Assembly: GCA_002914805.1 (NCBI GenBank)
Contig: JXTB01000124.1
Location: forward strand, 774,402-838,401
Direction of reading: 5' to 3'
DNA from: Parasponia andersonii
Lineage: Eukaryota > Streptophyta > Magnoliopsida > Rosales > Cannabaceae
DNA length: 64,000 bases
The position numbers and the translations under genes are program-made. The stretch's first letter is position 1; each line of letters starts with the position of its first letter. Positions 1 to 12,371 of the stretch are shown piece after piece. Below the pieces are notes generated by a model, which saw only the letters and a program-made list of their open reading frames with translations, was not told where the DNA came from and searched no databases.

Positions 1-3000
1 TCTTAATACAAAGTTTTTGGTTGCACTATATATATTATTTTATCAATGTTTCCATCGAGTAATGCTATCTTAACGTCCATCCGATGAAGATCAAGGACAT
101 AATGAGCCATAAGTACCATAATAACTCTAAAGGAGTCTTTTGAGTGAAGTCTTTAGCGATAAGACGTGCCTTATATCTCTTAACATTACCTTTCGAATCC
201 TCGTTTGATCTTAAATATCTATTTGCAACTATTAGGCTTCGAACCTTTAGGCAGTTTGACGAGATCCTAAACGCCATTGTCTCTCATAGACTTTATTTCC
301 TTATTCATGACATTGATCCACTTTTGAGATTTGGAACTTTGTTTAACTTGTGTGAAGTTGATTAGATCATCTTTCACTATCCTAATGTCAAACTTATATT
401 CCTAGAGATATACGATATAATTATCCGGAATCGCCTACTCCTTTCTCTAGTGAGCCTCCTTAAAGGCATTAGTTATTGAGGTTGTTGAGTTTGCTTTATA
501 GGAGCATTTACCTCAACTGCGACATGAACCTTTTGAACATTGTCTTAAACTGGAGCAATTGCGTCTTGAACAATGATTTTATCGGGAATAGGATCCTGAG
601 TGTCCTAATTATTATCAATAGCAACCATAGGAAGAGGAACGAATTCTTCTTCAAAAACAATGTCCCTAACCTTATCTTTCCTCTCAAACTCAATATCCTC
701 AATAAATTTAGCACTTCTTGTCTCAAAGAAAGACTTTGTTGTGGGATTATAAAACTTAGTTCTTTTAACATACCTTACAAAATAGCAGCTTACAGTTTTT
801 GAGTCTAGTTTCTTTTTATTTGACCTATAAGGCCTTGCTTCTGCTAGACAACCCTAAATATATAAATAAATTATATTGGGCTTCCGTCCAGTCTAGAGTT
901 CATAAAGGATTTTTGCTACTACTTTGCTCAGTACTTTATTAAGGATATATCCTACAATTTTGAATGTATCTCCCCGTAATGATTCTAGAAAAGTGGAATA
1001 ACTAATCATACTCTTTACCATATCCTTTAATGTCCTATTGTGTCATTCAACGATACCATTCATGCTAGGTATCCCAGGCATAGTGTATTGTGAGACAATG
1101 CCATACTCTTACAAATACTTAGCAAAAAGCCCTGGACATTGCTCACCTGATCCGTCATACCAACCGTAGAACTCACCGTCACGATCAGATTTGATAGCCT
1201 TAATTGTCTTATCAAGCTGATTTTCAACCTCAGCTTTATAAGTCTTAAATATGTCCAGTGATTGTAACTTCTCATAAATTAAGTATATGTATCCATAGCG
1301 AGAATAATTGTTTATGAATGTGATAAAGTACTGTTGTCTATTCCAAGAAACTATAGGGAATGGACCACAGATATTCGTATATATCAGTTCTAAGACTCTA
1401 GAGCCCCTATTGGCATCTAATTTCCTAATGTTTGTCTGTTTCGTTATTTAGAAATCTGTCCTAAGCACCTGTGCTATACTATCGATGAGTCCTCATTAGT
1501 TAATTTTTGTTTTGTGCCTCTTGAATTAACATGCAAAGTTTCATTAATAGAGGGTTTGATATTTAATATATAAAGATTGTCAATAAAAAAACTAGTATCA
1601 ATAACAATTGAATTACGCATAAGACTAAATAAATTATTTCCGAAATAAGAAAACTAGTATCAACAACAATTGAATTACGCATAAGATTAAATAAATTATT
1701 TCTGAAAGAACAAGTAAATCTAGATTTATCCAATATGGAAATAGAGACCAAATTTTTCCTTAAAGACGGTACCATAAAACTCTCATATAAATCTAAATAT
1801 TTCCCAGAATTCAAAAAAACCTAAAATGCCTTATAGCCTTTACCTCAGCTATTTCGTTGTCGCTCACATAAATGACTCTTTTATCATCACTTGACTTCTG
1901 GCTTTAGAGGTAACCATGCATAGAATTAATAACGCGAGTGGTAGCACCAGAATCTACCCATCAGGTGTCCTTAGATACAAAAGTTAAATTAACTTCAGAA
2001 TAAATATAAATAAGAAGCTTACCATTCTCAATACTCCAAGCTTTGTACTTAGTACATTCCTTCTTCAGGTGTCCACCTTTTCTACAAAAGAAGCAACCTT
2101 GCTCATTTTGCTTTTTCTGTACCTTAGCAGGTGGATCCACTACAGCTTCTTTACCCTTATTCATTTTCCTTTTCTTTGTCCTAGAGGTAATGGTTAAGTT
2201 AGCACTTTCAGGCCTCTCGGCTTTGATTTTCTCTTCCTCGTAAACACAAATAGCTATTAACTCATTAATATTCTATTTGTCTGATTAGGAAGAGAAAGCA
2301 AAACTAAAGACATAAGCAAATCCTCATTAATTTCTAACTTAAGTTTCTTTAGCTTGCCAACCAAACGAGACATCTGTATGATGTACTCTCTTATGTTTCC
2401 TTTGCTGCTGTACCTTATTGAGATGAGTTTCCTTAAGATAGTAATCATCTCACCCTTTTTATTCTTGTGATATAATTTATCAAGAGCAGTAAGAAAAGCC
2501 TTCGTATTTTCCTCTTTTAGCAAAGAACCTCGCATGATTTCTGAAATAGAAGGTTTTATGATCATGACACTTATACAATTAGATTTTTCTCATAGCTCAA
2601 AGTTCCTTTTATCCTCAGTAGAACTTTCTTCCGTAAGAGCAACGAGTTGGTCTTTTTTGAGTGCTAGGTCAAGATCCATACCAACTAATATGATCATGAC
2701 ATTCTCTTTCCAAGCTTTAAAATTTGTGCCCATAAGCACAGGAATATTAATCAAATTGGCAAATACATTAGTAGTAGAAATTAAACAGAGAACAAAATAA
2801 AACCATAAATTAATCACGCTTGCAACTTAAATGTCATATATAGGCATATAATTTAATCAAAAAATATGTAAACATGACATACATTACATAATCACATAAG
2901 GTAAGCTACTATCACAAGATACCTAGTGTAATATTAACAGGTCTTCCTTTAGGCTGACGTATTAACTTGCACGTAGTACTCTTAGGTGTAATAATCAAAT

Positions 3001-4590
3001 ACTGACGGTAAATTCTGTCAAATAATAAACCTTCTTTTGAGTTGATTTATTAACCACATGGAAACCAATTAATCGTCACATACTCATTATCACAGATATG
3101 TTTGTAGTCATGCCAAATAACCAGCTTTCTTTGGGTCGATAGTTATTCGTATTAACAACAAACCCACAATATCTTTATATGTTGGATTAAAAAAACTACA
3201 CAATAAAGGTTACTTTAGCAATATGCTGCTTTATTGTGTTTAATATAATATACAAGATAAATGATGCAAAGAAAATTAATTGAAATACCCGAAAATCAAC
3301 TAAAACATAGCCGAAAAATTGAAATTTTGTTTGCTGCAGGAATCGATCGACTAGTTGGTAGAATCGGTCAACCGAATCTGCCAATTTCAGTTGACTATTT
3401 GGTTGACCAAAAACTACAGAAATGAAATGTGGCTTTCGGTAATTTTTGGTTAACCAAAAATCCACTTTCGATTGACCGAATTTGACAGTGATCAAATTTT
3501 CAGATTCGATCTTTTCCAAAATAATTGAATACTTCATCAACCCTAAAACTAAATAGGATTTTCAACAGACAAAGTGAGGGTTGTTCTAGTTCTAAGTATG
3601 TCGAGAATGGGTTAAAACTCTATGATTTAAGTAAAAAATGACCGAAATCTGCCAAAATTCGACACAAAACCGAAAATTTTACTGAAATTCATCATGCTAG
3701 AATAATATTTTCGGTAGATTGAAAACTAGAATCGGTCTACTGAAAACACTACTCTAGTTGCGAATCTAGAATATTCCAGATTCACTTAATGGCTTCAAAC
3801 ATCAAAATAAATCTAAAAATGATGTTTTGGGCCATAAATCCGAAATATGACGATCTATAAGCCAAAACCTAACCCTCATAGTATCAAATACTCAATAAAA
3901 TATGTAAAATCATATATCATGCATGTATAATCTAAACCCTACAAATCTAAATAGGCATAGATTATGAAAACTACAGATATGCATGAAAACTTAATCAATT
4001 TTAACATAAAAACCCGTTCTGATGTTACTTGTTAAGAATGAATATGGGATTGTAATTACCAAACACAAACTCTAGATCATTCATATAAAACTGATAGGTA
4101 GGGATTCATTGAGTATACCTAAGTCCATAATAGATAACTATAGTCTGAATGATGAGCCGAAGGCGGAAGTGATAAAAACTGACTGTAATTGCCTAAGGAT
4201 TTGGTCTTTTACACAACTTAATCTCTAAAACACTTAGATGAAACTTTGTGTAACTGATGGCAAACTACAAAGAGAATAAGGGTATGTGAAAAAGTGGTGG
4301 GGAGCATAATCCTAATCTTCTCTTTATATAGTTCCTTGTTGGGTATCCATTATACCCAACAAAATATCCATATTAATATCTGTACTCAGTTGGATATTCT
4401 GACTCATTTTTATTAAATCACTTATTGAATCTGCTTGAGAATAATATGACCCAATATAATTGTTAAAATATATGGTATAACAAAGGAAATAGAATTTCCT
4501 AAGACTAAGAACTCCATATATGAAATATTGTCTTAATGTTTGAGACCGAATTCAAGGTGCGTATGTGCAAAAATAATAATGCGTTTAACA
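1..4590 (-). mobile_element. Ty1/copia retrotransposon relic, 5' part, cut by the window edge
   Basis: A copia-type LTR element on the minus strand. Reading leftwards it shows the LTR (4030-4590), a degenerate initiator-Met primer-binding site next to it (about 4016-4027), an untranslated leader of about 1.2 kb, a gag region (about 2817-1990) with a CX2CX4HX4C zinc knuckle near 2085-2045, a protease DSG signature near 1950, an integrase region (about 1810-870), and the start of reverse transcriptase (KARLIAKDFTQ-like motif near 150-180) running off the left edge. The gag-PR-INT-RT order is the copia order. The coding part is broken in many places, so this is a fossil. The second LTR would lie outside the window, so its age cannot be judged from LTR divergence. 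Confidence 0.88.
4030..4590 (-). repeat. 5' LTR of the copia relic
   Basis: The segment opens with TGTTAAG and closes with TTTAACA, giving the short inverted TGTTAA/TTAACA ends expected of a copia LTR, length 561 bp. The adjacent sequence on the element side resembles the reverse complement of the plant tRNA-iMet primer-binding site. A TATA-type promoter inside it is likely but was not pinpointed. The distal end is inferred from the inverted ends only, because no partner LTR is in view. Confidence 0.65.
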
Positions 4591-7500
4591 TAACAATTGA
4601 CAGTGCAATATTTTATATACTTTTTGATTATTATTTTGTCAATTAAATTTTATCTTAATTAAGTCATGCCCTTGTTAGAAAAACTTTCTAGCTTTGCCCT
4701 CGAGATAAAAGAAAAAGGGCTCCCACTTGATCCCGCCTTAAAGAAAAAAGTCCGAAAACTCTCTCCCTCTCTCATATTTCTAAAAATACATGAAGTTTAG
4801 TTTTAAAAAAAAAAGATAAAATACATTGTCATATGTACATTTCTTTTATTATATTAGTACAAAAAAAATGACATTCTTTAGAACAGAACAAAAAGAAGTC
4901 ATATTTTATGGTACTTTTGTAATTTTGATACTGGGGTTTACGTAGGCTATATGCTTATATCCTGAATTTGGGAAAAATTGATCGACGTAGCATGCGCAAG
5001 AATTAATGTACCAATTTAAAAATTCGTAGTACAATTGGAGTTTGTCGACTGCCTTCACTGTCATAGGAAATTGTCAACAACAGATAATGACGCGTAAGAG
5101 GCTTAGAACAAAGAAGTTGAAAAACCAAAACAAAACCGGAAAGAAAATTTTGAAAATTCGGATTTTTCTTCTCAAAATCTTTTTGCTGTTGGTCCATGAA
5201 TTTTGTGACCTACTCGTTGGCTTTTTTAGGCACAAAATATCCTGAAAGGCATATAGATCTCAAAGTTTTGAGGGTCAAAATTATTTATTTATTTTATAAA
5301 ATCATAATTGCAAGTTGCTTAAACTTCCTGAATTTTTATTAATTTTAATGGACACAAGACTCAAATTGTCTGCCAATACACCTTTTTTTCCCCCCAAAAT
5401 AAACGTTTTACCATTTCATTACGTAATTATATATTCTTTTAAATATGAGTAAAAGACAAAGATGAGAAAGAAGATAAGGGCCATCCTCAATTATGAATTA
5501 TGTCATATTTTGGTAACCTATCCCACTAGATATATTATTCATATGTTATTTGGGATTAGATAGCTGATTGGATCTATTGACTATTATAACCCCAAACACA
5601 AAGCATGTGATCCAATTAAACACCGTTGATTCCCAGAGAATGGAGGGCTTTTTTTTTTTTTTTTTTTTCCCGTGAAAGGTCAGAGAATGGAATCGTGTAA
5701 AAGCTTTTACGTTTAATGCAATCGAGCAATGATCGTCCCGCCCCACTTATTTTTTTTTTTTTTTTTTTTTCCCGTGAAAGGTCAGAGAATGGAATCGTGT
5801 AAAAGCTTTTACGTTTAATGCAATCGAGCAATGATCGTCCCGCCCCACTTATTGGAATTTTACATCATTAAGGATAAATGGATAATCATGCATGTTACAT
5901 TTCCAGGGGAAAAAAAAAAAATCATGCATATGACTTCAACCTTTTACAATCTTTTAGCAGAAATAATTCCGTTGATTGATTGATTTATTTATTTATTATT
6001 ATAAGAAGATAAAAATGATATCTTCTTCGCTAACACCTCATTTCTTTTTTTTTTAAGGAGTTTCATAATTCTCCATTATAAATCAACTACCCTGCTAGAA
6101 GATTTTTTTTTTTTTAAAATAATAAAAGAAATGTAGATTTATATAAGCTCTCCCTCTTTTTCTAATTTATTTACGTAAAAAATAGTTTTCACTAAGAGAT
6201 TAATTTAATCAATACATAAAATAAAACGAGGGCCAGAGTTAATCCAAATCATATCTCCTATAACACGCGAAGTAGATTTGTGCCAGTGTGTGGGCTTTAT
6301 GTTACACGGATTATATTAACTCTTAATATGGCATTTTAAAAAACAAATAAATTTTATGGGGTGACATCTGGAAAATTTTATGCGGTCTAGGTCGATTTTT
6401 GCAATCCATTTTGGTATCAAATAGAAGAATCAACTAAAAGAGAAGAGACACATGTTATAAAACTCCAGTTTTACTTTTTGTTGTGTTTTTATTTTCTCCT
6501 TAATTGTTGGTCTAATACAATTATTTTTATCGATTATTATGAATTATTTGTAATTCAATTTTTGTATCAAGTGGGTTATTACATTGAACTATTTAATTTG
6601 GCAAATTTTAAGAGAAAACTAAGTAAATGATCAATTTTTTAAATTAGTTTAATTAGATGTTAATATTTTAAAAGTTAAAGTTAAATGTCATTTTTTTTTT
6701 AAATTTTAGTTATAAAATATGTTGTATTTCCATTTTTATCATTAATTAAGTTGAACATTTAGCTCTATACTTTTGAACTAGATCATATATTAAGTTTTGA
6801 GTTAAAAAATAGTCAAATAGATATAGTAAACTCAAATTTTAATTTGATTCAAAAAAAAAAAAAAGAAAACAGAAAAAACTATTGAATTTACATCTTTCTT
6901 CTTTTATGCACTTCTAAATCAAATACTTAATTGGTCCTACCGGTGAACTGCTCTTTTAGTTAGGTAAGAAGTACTAATCGACCCACGACTTACTTCACCT
7001 CACTTGTAACTAATTCTAGTTTAGCTTAGCAGAAGTGCATAACACTTTTTGTTTCATTTTGCAATATAACAACTACATTTGACCCAACTACAAACAATCA
7101 ACTTGCACTAGGTGCAAAAAAGACAAAAAAAAAAAATTTACCAATTTCTTTTTCATCTCTCAACGTATTTCAGATTCTGATTAAATGTTGAAGATTGCAG
7201 TATGCTTCAATCAATATAATTTCATGTATATTAGCTCACTTCAATCCATGATTAAAGGCACACTTACTAGTAATTTGTGTTTACGAACACCATTTCAGAC
7301 AATAATATCTATGAAATACTGAAACCTTTATTCTTCCGAAAAAAGGAAAACAAAAATCATATTAGACATGTACAAAAAATTCATCCTAATTATTCAATAA
7401 TATTCTCCGTATATATTCCAAAAAAACTATAATTGTAGCTTTATAGTCATTACAAAATTAACAAAAATACCAAATATAGATTAAGAGTTGCCGCCTATTA

Positions 7501-8349
7501 GGGATAACAATAAAAGCATAGCAACAATCTATTTATTTATCCACTCAAAAAAAATTATTTATTTATGTTTTTTTAATAAATCTATTTGTTTATCGGAAAA
7601 TATATTTTGCCTCTGTTATGGTGTTCATGAGAAAGGTAACGTATATAGGTATAGTATCTATCCATAACCTACTAACTTCTCATCCATTCGCTGTGATTAT
7701 CGTAATATATGAATTTATTTATTTAATGTTCAAAATCCTTTTCAATTAATAGCCTTCTGTTGAATTTTATTGGTTGCATGAAAATTACAGCTTTTTTTTT
7801 TTGGCACTGAGGAAAATTACAGCTTTGAAACGATTATTCAATGACTAATACTCACTTATTATTATTCGCTTATTATAAATAAATAAATAGTCGACCATTC
7901 AATAACTAAAACTCCGATTATCCAACTTTGATTTGGTGTATTCTCAAAAAAAAAAAAAAAACCTTTGGTTTGGTACATAAATAATAGCCCTCTAAATACT
8001 TTCATTTTCCTTATTTTGTTTGTTTGTTGGCTCTAATTTCTGAAGTGGGGTCAAAAAAGGCAAGCATCTCTTCCACTAGGTGGAAAAATCTGAAAACAGA
8101 AAGCTTACGCATACATAAATCATTATATTATCTTTACATATATAATAATAAAATAAGTATTTAATTACGTGTATAAAGATAGAGATAATAGAAAAACTGT
8201 TCTTTTTCTTTTTTATTTTGGTGCTGAAAAATTGTAGAACAGAGCACTCTGTGTTTTTTTTTTTTTTTTTTTTTTCTTCCTGTGTCTACGCAGAGACAGA
8301 GGATAGGCTTTTCAAGCTTTTGAGCTTTTTCTTGTCTCTCTCTAAGGCC
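4591..8349. other. Intergenic spacer upstream of ALDH2B
   Basis: AT-rich spacer with many homopolymer A and T runs and no protein-like reading frame. It holds an exact 102-bp tandem duplication (listed separately). The last 150 bases before the ALDH start contain a (T)23-type run and a CT-rich leader that probably forms the 5' UTR. A TATA-like stretch lies near 8140-8150, but I cannot fix a promoter. Confidence 0.6.
5649..5853. repeat. Exact 102-bp tandem duplication with poly(T) and a 14-bp palindrome
   Basis: Two copies lie at about 5649-5750 and 5751-5853. Each has a T run of about 20 followed by an 83-base block starting CCCGTGAAAGG and ending CCGCCCCACTTATT. The 83-base blocks are identical in the two copies, so the duplication is recent or kept uniform. 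Each block has the perfect palindrome GTAAAAGCTTTTAC. The reading frames that cross it are by-products of the repeat. Confidence 0.9.
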
Positions 8350-11300
8350 ATGGCTGCTCGGAGACTTTCCTCGGTTCTTTCTCGCTCTCTTTCTCTTTCT
8401 TCTTCTCCTTCTTTGGGCTCTCTTTCTCTGCTTCGTTCTCTTGGTAAAAACCTCACCTTTTCACCATTTTTTTGGGGTCACCTTTCGTTTTCTGGCGATG
8501 ATGATGAAGATTCTTTCCCATAATCCATTTTTGTTCATTTGGTTTTTCTGAATCAGATTGTTTCTGGGTTTTGGTCAGTTTTTGGAGTTGATGCTCTATT
8601 TTTCTCGTTGAATCAAATTTTGTCAGTCTTTCTATGCCTTACAAGTTGATTTATATCACCCATCTTTGTCTTCTTCAAATTGTTAGAAATGGTTATCTTT
8701 TTTTGTTAATACTAGAAAGTTTTCTCTTTTATTAGTTTCTTTTTACATCGGAGTTTTCTCTTTTATTAGTTTCTTTGTAAAGATACGTTTTTACGTATCT
8801 TTACTCTTTTTTCTTCTCTCTCTCTCTCTCTGGCTGAACGGTTTGTTTTGAATGATGGGTTTCGCTTATCTTGTTTTGATGGTGTAAATAGAATGACCCA
8901 CTAGGGATGATAATAGAATATACCCAGTTCGATGTATGCAAAAAAAGAACCATGATTTAATTTATTATCCTCCTTCCCATTAGCTTTTAGTAATTAATAT
9001 ACCTCTTTCATTCCCAAAACAAATAAATAAATGTGATCTTCAGGTAGTTCAGTCAGTGGAAACAGTATAACCAGGTTCAGCACAGCCGCAGCAGCCGAAG
9101 AATTAATCACTCCACCTGTTGAAATAACTTATACTAAAAACATCATTAATGGGCACTTCGTAGATGCTGCCTCAGGTTATTCTCTTTCCTTTGGTGTGTG
9201 TATATATATATATTTATGGTTGTTACAGATATTTTTTTTTTAGCCTTTTCCGGCTATTATGAATTACATGGAAAAAAAAAACCTACCGGATTGTTGCCCT
9301 ATATTTATATATGTACTCTAGAATTGTTGTTCCATTTTCATTTTTTTAAGGGGGGGGGGGGGGGGGGGGGGGTTTCAATTAAAAATAACAATTACAGAAG
9401 GAATGAACTTGTTAAACCGTGAGATAGTGAAATGGAGCTAATATTGAAATTCACATACAATTGGTGTCAGGGAAAACGTTTCCAACATATGACCCTCGTA
9501 CTGGAGAAGTGCTAGCTCATGTTGCAGAGGGTGATGCAGAAGACATAAACCGAGCAGTAGCTGCTGCACGCGAGGCATTTGATGAGGGACCATGGCCAAA
9601 GATGTCTGCTTATGTAAGAACTTTCCTCCATTTGGTGATTAGTATCAATAATTCTAGATCGTACCATGTCCTTGTCTTGTGCTTTTTTTTTTTTTTTTTT
9701 TTATGAAGTTACCATCTTGATGTTAATACTTAATACTAAATTTTCTTTTCCAAATGTGTTGACCTTCAGGAAAGATCACGGATTTTGCTGCGGTTCGCTG
9801 ATTTAGTCGAGAAGCACAACGATGAGATTGCAGCTCTTGAGACATGGAATAATGGGAAACCTTATGAACAGGCTGCAAAAGCTGAGATACCAATGCTAGC
9901 GCGACTGTTTCGCTACTATGCTGGTGAGAGTAATCACTCAAAGAGTGAAAATTGATTTGTTTTCTGCTTTTTTTTTTTTTTCCTTTTTTTCTGGTCAATG
10001 ATATTCTTTCCTGCTATTTTCCAGGTTGGGCTGACAAAATCCACGGACTAACTGTTCCGGCCGATGGAAATTATCATGTTCAAACGTTGCATGAACCAAT
10101 TGGAGTTGCAGGGCAGATAATTCCATGGAACTTTCCCCTTCTCATGTTTGCTTGGAAGGTTGGACCTGCTCTAGCTTGTGGCAACACCATTGTCCTAAAG
10201 ACTGCTGAGCAAACACCTTTGACTGCCCTTTATGTAGGAAAGCTTTTCCATGAGGTAGGCTTAGTTACTCTCTTCTCTTATCATTTTGGTAAATGTTATA
10301 AAATTTTATGATCTAAACGTATGAACCGTAAGAGGTGGTCTTGTTATTTGCATAGGTTGCATCATTTACGTGATGATGTCTATTTCCCTTGTCAATATTC
10401 AGTTTGTTTTGGAAGTCATATGCTAATGATCATAAAGAAGACCGATTATTTATATATGTTTCAACCTGTTTGTCTCGTTCTTATTTTTTATTTTTTGGGC
10501 TTATAAAATGTTCGAAGTATTACTTTATTTTCTTTTAGGTAAGGTCTAATTACCATCCCCTGTAACAGGCTGGCCTTCCTCCTGGTGTTTTGAACATAGT
10601 TTCTGGTTTTGGACCGACTGCTGGTGCAGCTCTTGCAAGCCATATGGACGTGGACAAGGTATTTTAGGAGGTCACATGTAATACTAGTATATACTTGAAC
10701 AAACTGATTGTTTGGCTGTTCACACTTTTTGGAACCATCTCCCAGTCTCTCCTTTTTTTTCTGACTGTTTGGTTATAATGGTCAAGGATGCTATAAGTGC
10801 TTGTACGCCTCTGCTTCAGGATAATGTTTACTTTTCTATGCTACTAAAAGAATGTATTCTGTCAATTGAAAAAAAAAGGAGAGAGAGAGATATGATGATC
10901 TTAATTTGGGCATGTAATCTTCTTAAATTTATTGTCACTTGCAATTGCAGCTAGCTTTCACTGGATCAACAAATACTGGTAAGGTTGTTCTTGAACTAGC
11001 TGCAAGAAGCAATCTCAAGCCAGTGACATTAGAGCTTGGAGGGAAATCTCCTTTCATAGTATGTGAGGACGCTGACATTGACCATGCCGTGGAGCTTGCC
11101 CATTTTGCTTTGTTCTTTAATCAGGTTTGTTCGTCATTTATATTCAAAGCTTGTTCGTTCAAATGTGGTTATGTACACTTTACATGTCAGTTTGACGTAT
11201 TGGGGCTCTCCTTCCAGGGACAATGTTGTTGTGCTGGGTCTCGTACTTATGTGCATGAACGTATCTATGATGAATTCATAGAGAAAGCAAAGGCGCGTGC

Positions 11301-12238
11301 TGTGAATCGTACTGTTGGTGATCCTTTCAAAAAGGGTATTGAACAAGGGCCTCAGGTACTCATCTCCTCTTTCATTTTGGATATGATTTTATATAGTGAT
11401 TGGAGATAAGGTCATGGTTTTTTTTTTTAACTTTTTGACTATCCTTGATACTCTTAAGTAGGAGTGTTTTACTTTCTCCTACAATTGATTAATCATTCAT
11501 TGACCTAATTCAGCAATTCCTCATTTTAACCTTGTAAAAATTTGCAGATCGACTCAGAGCAGTTTGCGAAGGTCCTAAAGTACATAAAATCTGGTGTTGA
11601 AAGCAATGCTACCCTTGAATGTGGAGGTGACAGACTTGGCTCCAAAGGGTACTTCATCCAACCCACTGTTTTCTCAAACGTTCAGGTATGTTTTGTCCAG
11701 TACTCCAATAGCAGCTTCAAGCAGCACACATGGAAAAAGAATTTGACTTGTCGCGATTGTTTTTCCTGCAAACTATTAGGATGATATGTTGATAGCACAG
11801 GATGAGATCTTCGGGCCAGTGCAATCAATCTTGAAATTCAAGTAAGTTACAGAAACTTGATGATTCTATTTCAAAAACAAGACCCTCTTGGGAATAGGAT
11901 TCACGCAATAAACGAAAATGATAGTTAGAGATTTCCTCTTAAACATATTTTGTTTATCACTTAGGGAGATTGACGAAGTCATAAGAAGGGCTAATACAAC
12001 CCGATATGGACTAGCTGCTGGAGTTTTCACCAAGAACATCGACACTGCCAACACCCTGACGAGGGCGTTGAGAGCTGGAACCGTTTGGGTGAACTGCTTT
12101 GATGTTTTTGACGCTGCAATTCCTTTTGGAGGGTACAAAATGAGTGGTATAGGCAGGGAAAAGGGTATCTACAGCCTTAACAACTACTTGCAGGTGAAGG
12201 CTGTTGTTACTCCTTTGAAGAAACCAGCATGGGTGTGA
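8350..12238 (+). CDS. ALDH2B: Mitochondrial aldehyde dehydrogenase, ALDH2B class, 11 exons, 542 aa
   Basis: NAD-dependent enzyme oxidising acetaldehyde to acetate in the mitochondrial matrix (maize rf2a / Arabidopsis ALDH2B4 family). Exons: 8350-8443, 9044-9175, 9471-9613, 9770-9923, 10025-10254, 10569-10658, 10951-11124, 11218-11355, 11548-11685, 11780-11841, 11965-12238. All introns are GT-AG and the joined frame is open: 1,629 nt including TGA. Residues 1 to about 43 are Ser/Arg-rich ([12 protein letters not shown]...) and look like a mitochondrial presequence with a cut near TRF/STAAA. Catalytic residues are present: Asn210 in PWNFP, Glu309 in LELGGK, Cys343 in GQCCCAGSR, with the same spacing (99 and 34) as human ALDH2 169/268/302. 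The start at 8350 is chosen by family N-terminus and good context (AAGGCCATGG). An in-frame ATG at 8218 would add 44 unlikely residues. An AATAAA lies at about 12286. Confidence 0.97.
8778..8803. other. Perfect 11-bp hairpin in ALDH2B intron 1
   Basis: TAAAGATACGT, a TTTT loop, then ACGTATCTTTA: 11 of 11 pairs. Just upstream (about 8719-8776) a stretch of about 45 bases containing TTTTCTCTTTTATTAGTTTC is tandemly repeated, and a (CT)n run follows. No function is known to me. It could be a remnant of a small inverted-repeat element. Confidence 0.8.
9350..9372 (+). repeat. Poly(G)23 tract in ALDH2B intron 2
   Basis: An uninterrupted run of 23 G in an otherwise AT-rich intron, flanked by TTTTTTTAA and TTTCAATT. 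Long G runs can fold as G-quadruplexes and are unstable in replication and sequencing, so the exact length is uncertain. Confidence 0.9.
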
Positions 12239-12294
12239 AAAGAGTCTCAGCTCAACTAGTCTTGTATGACTCCATTTTCTGGTTTGAATAAAGA

Positions 12295-12297
<3 letters not shown>

Positions 12298-12360
<63 letters not shown>

Positions 12361-12371
12361 CTGTGTGTGTA
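12298..12371 (+). repeat. (TA)n(TG)n microsatellite in the ALDH2B 3' UTR region
   Basis: About 24 TA units run straight into about 10 TG-type units, beginning about 10 bases after the AATAAA signal at 12286. The equivalent site in the duplicated copy (about 30141-30560) is occupied by two MITEs instead. Confidence 0.9.

Noticed and set aside
3196-3540. 114-codon minus-strand frame
   Set aside because: It lies in the untranslated leader of the copia relic, with Phe/Gln-rich low-complexity content and no homology I recognise.
5546-5831. Lys-rich minus-strand frames
   Set aside because: Both are products of the 102-bp tandem repeat and its poly(T) runs.
8218-8349. N-terminal extension of ALDH2B from the in-frame ATG at 8218
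   Set aside because: It would place a poly-Phe run, encoded by a poly(T) tract, before a good mitochondrial presequence. The family N-terminus is MAARR, at 8350.
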